Notes: generated by a model from the sequence alone, not told the origin. DNA of 11,175 bases from an uncultured Oscillospiraceae bacterium (GCA_900546265.1 URCA01000069.1:1-11175); one strand, 5' to 3'. Counted from the first letter of the stretch, positions 1-6,865 are shown. A program made the numbers and translations.

Positions 1-92
1 TATAAGGTGTGTTTGCGAGGCACATGTCCTCGCAAACACCGATTGGTAACCCGCCCCCGCTTTTTTCGTTTTCCGAATGGCGGATTCCCCTT
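1..92. repeat. Intergenic repeat, copy 1 (hairpin plus conserved tail)
   Basis: This stretch aligns without gaps to 4489-4580, with about 12 mismatches in the first 90 bases. Its core is a hairpin: GTTTGCGAGG at 11-20 pairs with CCTCGCAAAC at 28-37, and the outer bases of the flanking GGTGT (6-10) and ACC (38-40) can extend the stem with a small bulge. The less conserved tail ends in a shared CGGATTCCCC block at 81-90. No ORF is supported. The copy starts at the first base of the window, so more of the element may lie upstream. It sits just before a strong terminator, as the second copy does. Confidence 0.8.
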
Positions 93-106
93 TTTTGACA
101 GACTGC

Positions 107-140
107 AAGCCCCGGCGGATTTTTCCGCCGGGGCTTTTTT
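107..140 (+). terminator. Intrinsic terminator of an upstream transcription unit
   Basis: A perfect GC-rich stem runs from 107-119 and pairs with 124-136 around a TTTT loop. Together with the end of the stem it gives a run of six T (135-140). It ends transcription entering from outside the window on the + strand and insulates the marR promoter that starts 15 bases later. Confidence 0.85.
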
Positions 141-154
141 GGACAGGCTGGTTC

Positions 155-183
155 TTGACAACGGCGCTTTTGTTCCTTATAAT
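155..183 (+). promoter_or_regulatory. Consensus sigma-A promoter of the marR-ABC operon
   Basis: The -35 box TTGACA (155-160) and the -10 box TATAAT (178-183) both match consensus exactly and are separated by the optimal 17 bases. Transcription should start near 190, giving a leader of roughly 105 bases before the marR start codon. A consensus promoter of this strength implies tight repression, which fits the operator cluster directly downstream. Confidence 0.9.
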
Positions 184-240
184 TAGCATATTAACTATTA
201 GGGTGCTAATCATTCGCCTGCAAATGATTAGCACCCTAAT
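183..240 (+). promoter_or_regulatory. MarR-type operator cluster overlapping the transcription start
   Basis: Two sites with the pattern TTAG-N4-CTAA lie at 198-209 (TTAGGGTGCTAA) and 228-239 (TTAGCACCCTAA). A near match, TTAGCATATTAA, lies at 183-194 and overlaps the last base of the -10 box. The two full sites form the arms of an 18-bp perfect inverted repeat (197-214 with 223-240, 8-base loop), with centres 30 bp apart, close to three helical turns. The pattern resembles the known SlyA/MarR box TTAGCAAGCTAA. The inference is autorepression by the MarR protein encoded next. In RNA the same repeat would form a stable hairpin in the leader, which could add a second layer of control. Confidence 0.75.
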
Positions 241-296
241 GATTAAATCGCGTATACTGATAAAAAAGGCGGCCCCCGCCGGACAGGAGACGACAT

Positions 297-734
297 ATGA
301 AAACGCCCTTTCACCTGCTGCTGATTCGCACCTATCACGCACAGAAAAACCGGCTGCGCCCCGAGATGGCGGGGATCGGCCTCTCGTCCGGCCAGCCGAA
401 AATCCTCAACCGCTTGATGGAGAAGGACTGTTGTATGCAGAAGGAGCTGGCCGAATCCTGCGACATTCAGCCCGCCACCGTGTCCCGCATGCTGGACACC
501 ATGGAGCAGGCGGGGCTGGTCTGTCGGCAGGAGGAGGCTCCCCGCCGCCGGGCGGCCAGCGTGGCCATCACCGAGGCGGGCCGGGAGGCCCATCGGCAGT
601 GGCAGGCCATCTGCGGCCGGGTGGGCGAGGTTTCCCTGGCCGGCTTTACCGAGGAGGAACGGCAGCAGTTCGCGGAATATCTCCGCCGGATGTACCGCAA
701 CCTCACCGGCCGGGAGATCGACGCAGGCGTGTAG
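297..734 (+). CDS. MarR-family transcriptional repressor
   Basis: A 145-residue winged helix-turn-helix regulator of typical MarR length. The N-terminal helix (about 3-25) belongs to the dimer interface. The DNA-binding part spans about 33-92, with the recognition helix around 57-71 (IQPATVSRMLDTMEQAG) and a basic wing around 77-92 containing PRRR. Helices 93-135 close the dimer. The start is set by AGGAG at 285-289, seven bases before ATG. It is the first gene of an operon with two ABC exporter genes and lies under a consensus promoter with MarR-like palindromes, so it very likely represses itself and the exporter and is released by a ligand, probably an exporter substrate. Cysteines at 45, 46, 55, 76 and 106 could allow oxidant sensing, but this is only a possibility. 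The ligand cannot be read from the sequence. Confidence 0.9.
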   Translation: MKTPFHLLLIRTYHAQKNRLRPEMAGIGLSSGQPKILNRLMEKDCCMQKELAESCDIQPATVSRMLDTMEQAGLVCRQEEAPRRRAASVAITEAGREAHRQWQAICGRVGEVSLAGFTEEERQQFAEYLRRMYRNLTGREIDAGV

Positions 735-754
735 AACAGGAGGCGGCTTCGGGT

Positions 755-2482
755 ATGTTCAAGCGATTTTGGGCCTATTTCGGGCCTTATAAAAAATATC
801 TGGTCATCAGCAGCGTCTGCGTCGTTTTGGAAGGGACGTTCGAGCTGGTGATTCCTCTGATCATGGCGGATATCATCGACGTGGGCGTGGCGGCCCGGGA
901 CACGGGGTACATATTGGGCAAGGGGCTGCAGATGGTGCTTTGCGCCCTGGTTTCCCTGGCGCTGGGTGCAGTCTATGCCCGTCTGGCCGCCCTGGCCGGC
1001 CAGGGCTTCGGCGCCGAGCTGCGCCAGGCGGAATACCAGAAGGTGCAAAGCTTTTCCTTTTCCAACATCGATCGGTTCAGCACCTCGTCGCTGGTCACCC
1101 GGCTGACCAGCGACGTCGCCGTCCTGCAGAATGCGGTGTGCAACGGCATCCGGCCGCTGGTGCGGGGGCCGGTGATGATGGTCACCGCCCTGACCATGTC
1201 GATTCTGCTCAACGCGCAGCTGGCGTTGATTTTCGCGGTGGCCATTCCGCTGCTCGCGGCGGCGCTGTTCCTCATCCTGCGCAAGCTGCGGCCCGCCTAT
1301 GGCCGGATGCAGCGGGCGCTGGACAAGGTCAACTCCGTGGTGCAGGAGAACCTGACGGCCATCCGGGTGGTGAAATCCTTTGTCCGGGGCGATTATGAGT
1401 GTAAAAAGTTCCAGGATGTCAATGAGGACTTTCAAAAGACCAGCGAGCATGCGTTCCGGTTCGCGGCGCTGAACATGCCCTGCTTCCAGCTGGTGATGTA
1501 CGCCACCATTGTGGCGATTCTATGGTTCGGCGGCGGCATGGTGAACGCGGGCAGCATGCAGGTGGGACGGCTGACCGGCTTTCTCAGCTATGTGCTGCAA
1601 ATCCTCAATTCCCTGATGATGATTTCCGGCGTGTTCATGATGCTCACCCGTTCCATGACCTCCGCCTCCCGCATCGCGGAGGTGCTCGACGAGGTGCCGG
1701 GAATTCCGGCCGCCGGGCGGGAAGGCGCGCGGGTAGAGCGGGGCGGCGTCGATTTTGATCACGTGTATTTCAAGTATGCCGATACAGCGGCGGAATATGT
1801 GCTCTCCGACATCTGCCTGCACATTGCCCCGGGGCAGACGGTGGGGATCTTGGGGGGCACCGGATCGGCCAAAACCTCCCTGGTGCAGCTCATCCCCCGG
1901 CTGTACGACGTGTCGGGGGGCACGCTGCGCATCGACGGTATCGATGTCAAGGACTATCCGGTGGACCATCTCCGGGACGCCGTGGGCATGGTGCTTCAGA
2001 AGAATACCCTGTTCACCGGCACCATCCGGGAAAACCTCCTGTGGGGCAACGAGCAGGCCGGCGACAAGGAGCTGGCCTGGGCCTGCCGGGCGGCCTGTGC
2101 CGATGAGTTTATCCGCCGTCTGCCTGAAGGGTACGAGACGCATCTCGGGCAGGGGGGCGTCAATGTTTCGGGCGGGCAGAAGCAGCGGCTGTGCATTGCC
2201 CGGGCTCTGCTGAAAAGGCCTAAGGTGCTGATTTTCGACGATTCCACCAGCGCGGTGGACACCGCCACCGAAGCCCGCATCCGGGAGGGGTTGGCCGTCA
2301 GCCTGCCGGACACCACCAAAATCATCATCGCCCAGCGGATAAGCTCCATCGAGCACGCGGATCAGATTGTGGTGCTGGACGATGGACGGATACAGGATAC
2401 CGGTACCCACGAGGAACTGCTGGCCCGCTGTGCGATATATCAGGACGTCTGGGCGTCCCAGAAGAAGGGGGCGACGGCGTAA
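755..2482 (+). CDS. ABC exporter half-transporter, degenerate-site subunit of a heterodimer
   Basis: A 575-residue membrane exporter with six transmembrane helices (about 1-310) fused to an ATPase domain (about 330-570). Walker A is GGTGSAKTS at 367-375, the Q-loop is Q415 and the signature is VSGGQ at 471-475. Walker B ends in FDDS, so D496 replaces the catalytic glutamate. The switch position is Q527 (IIIAQRIS) rather than histidine. These changes mark the non-hydrolysing site of heterodimeric exporters such as BmrC or TM287. AGGAGG at 738-743 lies 11 bases before ATG, 20 bases after marR. The reading frame is open upstream to 77, but that part overlaps marR in another frame and encodes no ABC sequence. 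It should pair with the next gene product to expel drugs, peptides or lipids. The substrate is unknown. Confidence 0.93.
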   Translation: MFKRFWAYFGPYKKYLVISSVCVVLEGTFELVIPLIMADIIDVGVAARDTGYILGKGLQMVLCALVSLALGAVYARLAALAGQGFGAELRQAEYQKVQSFSFSNIDRFSTSSLVTRLTSDVAVLQNAVCNGIRPLVRGPVMMVTALTMSILLNAQLALIFAVAIPLLAAALFLILRKLRPAYGRMQRALDKVNSVVQENLTAIRVVKSFVRGDYECKKFQDVNEDFQKTSEHAFRFAALNMPCFQLVMYATIVAILWFGGGMVNAGSMQVGRLTGFLSYVLQILNSLMMISGVFMMLTRSMTSASRIAEVLDEVPGIPAAGREGARVERGGVDFDHVYFKYADTAAEYVLSDICLHIAPGQTVGILGGTGSAKTSLVQLIPRLYDVSGGTLRIDGIDVKDYPVDHLRDAVGMVLQKNTLFTGTIRENLLWGNEQAGDKELAWACRAACADEFIRRLPEGYETHLGQGGVNVSGGQKQRLCIARALLKRPKVLIFDDSTSAVDTATEARIREGLAVSLPDTTKIIIAQRISSIEHADQIVVLDDGRIQDTGTHEELLARCAIYQDVWASQKKGATA

Positions 2483-4287
2483 TGGCGCGGACCATGCGGC
2501 ACGAAAAGCCCAAAAATTTCGGTTTGACTCTCCGGCGGCTGCTGGCTTATCTGAAGCGGCATACCCCGATGCTTCTCCTGATTTCCCTGCTGGTCCTGAT
2601 CAGCGCGGGGGCCAACGTGTTCGGCACCTATCTGCTCAAGCCGGTGGTCAACCGGTATATCCTGCCCGGGGACATCGGCGGCCTTATCCGGATGCTGGCG
2701 TTTATGGGGGCGATTTATCTGGCAGGGGCGGCGGCCACCTTCGGTTACTCGCAGCTGATGGTGAAGACCGCCCAGCGGATTATCCGGGAGCTGCGGCAGG
2801 ATTTGTTTGGCACTGTCCAGAAGCTGCCGTTGAGCTATTTCGATTCCAAAACCCACGGGGAGCTGATGAGCCGGTTCACCAACGACATCGATACCATCGC
2901 GGAATCCCTGAACAACAGCTTTACCGCCCTGGTGCAGAACACGGTCATGATTGCGGGCACCCTGACGGTACTCCTGGTGCTCAACTGGAAGCTGGGCCTG
3001 ATTGTCATCGCCACCTTTGGCGGCATGGCCCTGTTTCTGCGGTACAGCAGCAAGAAAAGCCACGCCCACTTTTCCGAGCAGCAGGCCTATCTCGGCAGCT
3101 TGAACGGCTTCATCGAGGAATCGGTGGAGGGCCAGAAGGTGGTCAAGGTTTTCAACCATGAGGAAAAGAACCTGGAGGAATTCACCGCCCGCAATGAGAA
3201 GCTCCGGGGCGCGGCCACCCAGGCGTTGACCTATTCGGGCCTGATCATCCCGGTGGTGGTCAGCCTGTCCTATTTCAACTATGCTCTGTGCGCGTGTATC
3301 GGCGCGTTCTTTGCCATCGCAGGGGCCATCGATCTGGGCAGCCTGGCGTCCTACTTGGTCTACGTCCGGCAGGCCGCCATGCCCATCAACCAGTTTTCCC
3401 AGCAGGTGAATATCATCATGGCCGCCCTGGCGGGGGCGGAACGGATTTTCGACGCCATGTCCCAAACGCCCGAGGTGGACGAGGGCGACGTCACGCTGGT
3501 GAAAACAGCGGACGGGCAATGGGCCTGGCGCTCCCCGGAGGGCCTGGAGCCCCTGCGGGGGGACGTGCGCTTCCACGGCGTCAGCTTCGGCTACCGGCCG
3601 GATCACCCCGTTCTCAAAAATATCGAGCTGTACGCCAAGCCCGGGCAGAAAATCGCCTTTGTCGGCTCCACCGGCGCGGGCAAGACCACCATCACCAACC
3701 TCATCAACCGCTTTTACGAGGTGACGCAGGGCGTCATCACCTACGACGGCATCGACGTGCGCCGCATCCGCAAGGACGATTTGCGCCATTCCCTGGGCGT
3801 CGTGCTGCAGGATTCCCATCTGTTTACCGGTACCATCGCGGATAACATCCGCTATGGCCGGCTGGACGCCTCCATGGAGGAGGTGATCGCCGCCGCCCGG
3901 CTGGCCAATGCCGACGGCTTCATCCGCCGCCTACCCCAGGGGTACGATACCCTGCTGACCGGGGACGGGGCCAATCTGAGCCAGGGCCAGCGGCAGCTGC
4001 TGACCATTGCCCGGGCGGCCATATCCGACCCTCCGGTGCTCATCCTGGACGAGGCCACCAGTTCCATCGACACCCGAACCGAAAAACTCATCGAGGCGGG
4101 CATGGATCGGCTGATGGAAAACCGGACGGTGTTTGTCATCGCCCACCGGCTGTCCACCGTGCGCAACGCCAAGGCCATCATCGTGCTGGAAAACGGCGAA
4201 ATCATCGAGCGGGGCAGCCACGACGAGCTGGTGGCGCACAAGGGCCGGTACTACCGGCTGTATACCGGCCAGTTCGAGCTGGAATAA
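2482..4287 (+). CDS. ABC exporter half-transporter, catalytic subunit of a heterodimer
   Basis: A 601-residue exporter with a transmembrane domain (about 15-325) and an ATPase domain (about 360-598). Walker A is GSTGAGKTT at 395-403, the Q-loop Q443, Walker B LILDE with catalytic E524, the D-loop SSID at 527-530 and switch H555. The signature is LSQGQ at 499-503 rather than LSGGQ. In the heterodimer this altered signature faces the degenerate Walker sites of the partner, so both defects fall in one ATP site and the other stays intact, as in TM287/288 and BmrCD. A 25-30 residue insert (about 331-360, rich in acidic residues and tryptophan) precedes the ATPase domain, as in other clostridial BmrD-like proteins. 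Its ATG shares one base with the upstream stop (TAATG), which suggests translational coupling and equal production of the subunits. Confidence 0.93.
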   Translation: MARTMRHEKPKNFGLTLRRLLAYLKRHTPMLLLISLLVLISAGANVFGTYLLKPVVNRYILPGDIGGLIRMLAFMGAIYLAGAAATFGYSQLMVKTAQRIIRELRQDLFGTVQKLPLSYFDSKTHGELMSRFTNDIDTIAESLNNSFTALVQNTVMIAGTLTVLLVLNWKLGLIVIATFGGMALFLRYSSKKSHAHFSEQQAYLGSLNGFIEESVEGQKVVKVFNHEEKNLEEFTARNEKLRGAATQALTYSGLIIPVVVSLSYFNYALCACIGAFFAIAGAIDLGSLASYLVYVRQAAMPINQFSQQVNIIMAALAGAERIFDAMSQTPEVDEGDVTLVKTADGQWAWRSPEGLEPLRGDVRFHGVSFGYRPDHPVLKNIELYAKPGQKIAFVGSTGAGKTTITNLINRFYEVTQGVITYDGIDVRRIRKDDLRHSLGVVLQDSHLFTGTIADNIRYGRLDASMEEVIAAARLANADGFIRRLPQGYDTLLTGDGANLSQGQRQLLTIARAAISDPPVLILDEATSSIDTRTEKLIEAGMDRLMENRTVFVIAHRLSTVRNAKAIIVLENGEIIERGSHDELVAHKGRYYRLYTGQFELE

Positions 4288-4321
4288 GCCAAAAACACCC
4301 GCCGTTTTTCAACGGCGGGTG
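4287..4321 (+). terminator. Terminator-like hairpin after the ABC operon, copy A of a duplicated 35-bp unit
   Basis: CACCCGCCGTT at 4296-4306 pairs with AACGGCGGGTG at 4311-4321 around TTTC, starting eight bases after the ABC stop codon. It lacks a T-run on its 3' side on the + strand, so as a + strand terminator it looks incomplete. On the - strand it would be followed by TTTTT. The unit is repeated with one mismatch at 4589-4623. Confidence 0.65.
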
Positions 4322-4447
4322 CCAGCTTGTCGACCAAGTCGACAAGCTGCTGGACGGGGACGCCGGATCGCCGCGTCTCGTAAACGCTTGCTACGCGCGT
4401 TTACTCCCCTTGCTTCCTCTGTCCCCGCCAGTACCACCCCTGCTCTT

Positions 4448-4485
4448 GAAAACTGGTGGGAACACTCGTGTTCCCACCAGTTTTC
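4448..4485. repeat. Near-perfect 18-bp palindrome
   Basis: GAAAACTGGTGGGAACAC at 4448-4465 is the exact reverse complement of 4468-4485, leaving two central bases (TC). In practice a 17-bp or shorter stem with a four-base loop would form. The flanking sequence reads as a terminator in either direction only weakly, because few T residues follow. It may be an end of the mobile unit or a protein-binding palindrome. Confidence 0.75.
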
Positions 4486-4488
4486 GCC

Positions 4489-4580
4489 TATAAGGTGTGT
4501 TTGCGAGGCGCATGTCCTCGCAAACACCGATCCATAACCCGCCTCCATCTTTTTGTCTTTCCGAATGACGGATTCCCCCT
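4489..4580. repeat. Intergenic repeat, copy 2
   Basis: This is the second copy of the repeat at 1-92, at a constant offset of 4488 with no gaps. The hairpin core is conserved: GTTTGCGAGG at 4499-4508 pairs with CCTCGCAAAC at 4516-4525, with one loop change. Most differences lie in the tail (44-69 of the unit), while the CGGATTCCCC end is identical. Conservation of the stem and the end block in two unrelated intergenic sites indicates a dispersed element rather than chance. Confidence 0.8.
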
Positions 4581-4588
4581 TGGCCTAC

Positions 4589-4627
4589 AGCCAAAAACAC
4601 CCGCCATTTTTCAACGGCGGGTGTTTT
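4589..4627. terminator. Bidirectional terminator between convergent operons, copy B of the duplicated unit
   Basis: AAAACACCCGCC at 4594-4605 pairs with GGCGGGTGTTTT at 4616-4627. The stem ends in a T-run on both strands, so it can stop the ABC operon from the left and the AraC/oxidoreductase operon from the right, whose stop codon lies 23 bases away. The 35-bp core is a near-identical direct repeat of 4287-4321. Confidence 0.85.
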
Positions 4628-4649
4628 GTGTGTGTGTTTATACAAACTG

Positions 4650-5702
4650 TTAATCCAAAACCAGTTCCCGGTGCTGATCGGCGGAGTCGTACAGCGCCTG
4701 CATGATGCGAGAGGTGATGACCGCGGTATCGATGTGGGAGGGCAGCTTTTCACCGGTCTGGATGCAGCGGATGAAGGCGTCGATTTCCTGCTGGAAATGA
4801 TCCTTGGTGGGGAAGACGGGCGTGTAGGAAATCAGGGCGTTGTTCTCGGTGGTGTAAACGGTGAATTCCTTGCCGTACTGCAGGCGGATGCCGCCCTTGT
4901 CCCCCATGAAATCGATGAACATTTCTTCCTCGCCGATGTTCTGAGCCCAGGCGCCGTTGAGGGTGATGACCGGCCCCGCGGTGCGGATAAGGCCGGTGAC
5001 CGAATCGTCCACGTCGTATACGCCGTCGTATTTGGGCGGGCCGGCCCACATGTTCTTATACACGTAGCCCTCCATCTCCTTGCCGAGCTTGCAGAAGGTT
5101 TCGCCCGACACGGTCCTGGGCGCGGGATCGCCGCAGCAGTACATGACGATGTCCAGGAAATGCACGCCCCAGTCGATGAGGGCGCCGCCGCCGGCGATGG
5201 CCTTGGTGGTGAAGGCGCCGCCCAGTCCGGGGATGGAACGGTAAGAGCGGAAGCTGACGTAGACGTGAAACACCTCGCCCAGCTTGCCGGCCTCTATGTA
5301 TTCCTTGATCCGGTTGACGCTGTCGTTGAACCGGTTGACGACGCCGATGTTGAGAACCTTTCCCGTTTCATGCTGCACCCGCTGCATCTCCAGGGCTTCC
5401 TCATAGGTGCGGGCGGCGGGCTTTTCACACAGCACATGCTTGCCGGCCCGTAGGCAGTCCATGGCGATGGAGGCGTGGACGTTGTTGGGCGTGCAGACCG
5501 AGACCGCATCAACGGCCGGATCCGCCAGAATCTCTTGGTAATCCGTGACCGGCTTGCCGCAGCCGTATTTGTCCACCGCGGCCTGGGCCCTTTCCGGGAG
5601 GATATCGCAGAAATACACGATTTCCGCTTCCGGGTTGTTCATGTAGGAGGGGATGTGCGCGTGGTTGGCAATGTTGCCGCAGCCAATGACAGCGATTTTC
5701 AT
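4650..5702 (-). CDS. Gfo/Idh/MocA-family NAD(P)-dependent oxidoreductase
   Basis: A 350-residue cytosolic sugar-type dehydrogenase. The N-terminal Rossmann fold opens with MKIAVIGCGNIA (1-12), the dinucleotide-binding glycine motif, and ends at the family signature CEKPAA (92-97), whose lysine (K94) is catalytic in the family. The C-terminal alpha/beta domain carries GGGALIDWGVHFLD (171-184), with D177 and H181 at the usual active-site positions. The start is chosen from AAGGAG eight bases upstream and the glycine motif at the very N terminus; the frame is open further upstream but runs through the araC gene. Its ATG overlaps the araC stop (ATGA), so the two are co-translated. The likely substrate is a sugar, polyol or inositol derivative, but the exact one cannot be deduced. 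Confidence 0.9.
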   Translation of the reverse strand: MKIAVIGCGNIANHAHIPSYMNNPEAEIVYFCDILPERAQAAVDKYGCGKPVTDYQEILADPAVDAVSVCTPNNVHASIAMDCLRAGKHVLCEKPAARTYEEALEMQRVQHETGKVLNIGVVNRFNDSVNRIKEYIEAGKLGEVFHVYVSFRSYRSIPGLGGAFTTKAIAGGGALIDWGVHFLDIVMYCCGDPAPRTVSGETFCKLGKEMEGYVYKNMWAGPPKYDGVYDVDDSVTGLIRTAGPVITLNGAWAQNIGEEEMFIDFMGDKGGIRLQYGKEFTVYTTENNALISYTPVFPTKDHFQQEIDAFIRCIQTGEKLPSHIDTAVITSRIMQALYDSADQHRELVLD

Positions 5703-6631
5703 GGGAACAGCTCCTTTTTTTGTAATATGGGGGAATCGCCCGGCGGATTCCGGTTGTCCTCCGCCCAGCGCTTGTATTCGCGGGGGGACAAACCAATTTC
5801 CCGATGGAACGCCCGGCTGAATGCGTGAATGGATTGATATCCCAGGGCCTCGGCGACACTGGTGATGCTCATGCCCCGGCAAAGATATTCCCGCGCCTTT
5901 TCAAAGCGGCGGCGGGCGGCATAGGTTTTCAGGGTTTCGCCCGTGATGGATACAAACTTATGCGCCAGATACGTATAGCTGTAGCCGAATACCGTGCTCA
6001 GGCCCGACAGGCTGCCGATGTCAGCAATGTGGGAATCCAGATAGTGGATGATGTCGTACACCAGCTTTTCATCCGTTTCCCGCGCCTGGTCGGCCAGATA
6101 CGCCCGGTAGCGCTTTTGGCTGAACAGCCGGTACGCCGTACCGACGATTTGATGGATGGTTCCTTCCAGCAGGGAGGGAGAAAGAAAATCGTCGGTAATC
6201 AACTCGCTGAACAGCCGGATAAACGCCTCCTGCATGTCGGTCACACCGTGAAGGCACAGGTTGGCGGGATTGTCCAGCGTCTCCCGCAGCCGGCGGACAA
6301 ACGCGGATTTTTCCGCGTCCCCGGTAAACCGAAAGCCCAGATAGTAAAACCGCAGGGGGTCGTCCTTCGACGACTGGATCTCATGCAGCTCGCCGATGCG
6401 GTTGACAAACACATCCCCCCGGCTCATGGGCTGGCCCCGGCCGTTTGTGCTGTTGGTACCGGTTCCCTCGGCCACATAGGTGATTTCGTACACCAGCTGC
6501 CGGTGGGGCGGCACCCGGTACCCCGGCTCGCAGCACAAATCGCCCGCCTGATACAGTAGATAGGGGCCAATCGTGACGTTCATATCGCCGTAAATGGTGT
6601 CGAAATGGAATTTGGCGCGGTTCAGCGGCAT
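5699..6631 (-). CDS. AraC-family transcriptional regulator
   Basis: A 310-residue regulator. The N-terminal part (about 20-105) looks like an AraC-type cupin ligand-binding domain, with PPHRQLVYEITYVAEGTG (41-58) and a PMSRGDVFVNRIGELHEI stretch (68-85). The C-terminal AraC DNA-binding domain (about 188-290) has two helix-turn-helix motifs; the second carries ITSVAEALGYQSIHAFSRAF (256-275) followed by the family end GLSPREYKR (280-288). The start is supported by AAGGAGG at 6637-6643, five bases from ATG. It is the promoter-proximal gene of a two-gene operon, so it most likely senses a sugar and activates itself and the dehydrogenase. Such regulators commonly sit beside sugar catabolic genes in Clostridia. 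The effector is unknown. Confidence 0.92.
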   Translation of the reverse strand: MPLNRAKFHFDTIYGDMNVTIGPYLLYQAGDLCCEPGYRVPPHRQLVYEITYVAEGTGTNSTNGRGQPMSRGDVFVNRIGELHEIQSSKDDPLRFYYLGFRFTGDAEKSAFVRRLRETLDNPANLCLHGVTDMQEAFIRLFSELITDDFLSPSLLEGTIHQIVGTAYRLFSQKRYRAYLADQARETDEKLVYDIIHYLDSHIADIGSLSGLSTVFGYSYTYLAHKFVSITGETLKTYAARRRFEKAREYLCRGMSITSVAEALGYQSIHAFSRAFHREIGLSPREYKRWAEDNRNPPGDSPILQKKELFP

Positions 6632-6661
6632 ATGGGCCTCCTTTCCCCCGGTGTCACTTGT

Positions 6662-6667
6662 ATTATA
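6662..6667 (-). promoter_or_regulatory. Possible -10 box of the araC operon
   Basis: On the - strand a perfect TATAAT lies about 31 bases upstream of the araC start codon. No convincing -35 box is seen 16-18 bases further upstream, where the sequence is AT-rich. A strong -10 without a -35 is typical of promoters needing an activator, which fits an AraC-type protein. Start site and activator site are not established. Confidence 0.5.
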
Positions 6668-6796
6668 AACTTGCCCGTTCTAAAAGTATTTGATACATTT
6701 AACAACATAGGTATCCGTTTTCTCCAATGTACCATTTTTAAAACCTGCCTGCAAGGGAAAATTAAGAGTTAGGCGGTTTCTTTTGCTGCCCCGGCA

Positions 6797-6863
6797 TGGT
6801 ATAATAACCTCACGCCGTAAGCGGAAATCTAAGATTTCCGACGGCTGAGAGAACATGGAACCA
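6797..6863 (+). repeat. Inverted-repeat element A with internal -10 box
   Basis: The left end TGGTATAATAACCTC (6797-6811) and right end GAGAACATGGAACCA (6849-6863) are imperfect inverted repeats, with nine Watson-Crick pairs and one G-T pair over 15 positions. Between them is one strong hairpin: GCCGT (6814-6818) and CGGAAAT (6822-6828) pair with ATTTCCG (6834-6840) and ACGGC (6841-6845). The left end contains an extended -10 promoter box. The element is related to 6925-7026. Confidence 0.6.
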
Positions 6864-6865
6864 CC

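Larger units (their letters stand above)
4322..4588. other. Non-coding 267-bp segment packed with inverted repeats
   Basis: No gene is supported here. Short reading frames on either strand lack ribosome binding sites and cross the hairpins. Inverted repeats seen in order are: 4323-4334 with 4338-4349 (12 bp, loop CAA); 4350-4361 with 4421-4431 (11 bp with one bulged A); 4380-4387 with 4397-4404 (8 bp) nested inside the previous one; 4448-4465 with 4468-4485; and the repeat hairpin starting at 4489. The segment lies exactly between two copies of a 35-bp terminator unit, which suggests an inserted or recombined block. No transposase is present. Confidence 0.6.

Noticed and set aside
253..258. 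Second promoter with TATACT before marR
   Set aside because: No -35 box is found at 16-18 bases, and a perfect promoter already exists upstream.
77..754. Upstream in-frame extension of the first ABC gene to an 801-residue protein
   Set aside because: The extension overlaps marR in another frame, crosses a terminator, a promoter and an operator, and is low-complexity Arg/Gly/Pro-rich sequence. The ATG at 755 has an AGGAGG and starts a normal-length exporter.
1..4580. CRISPR array from the repeated hairpin units
   Set aside because: There are only two widely spaced copies about 92 bp long, with no regular short repeats, spacers or cas genes.
4391..4753. Short reading frames across the 4288-4650 intergenic region on both strands
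   Set aside because: They have no ribosome binding sites, run through strong hairpins and terminators, and do not resemble known proteins.
5703..5882. Upstream extension of the oxidoreductase reading frame
   Set aside because: It lies wholly inside the araC C-terminal coding region and has no homology-like sequence. The Rossmann motif begins at the ATG at 5702, which has its own ribosome binding site.
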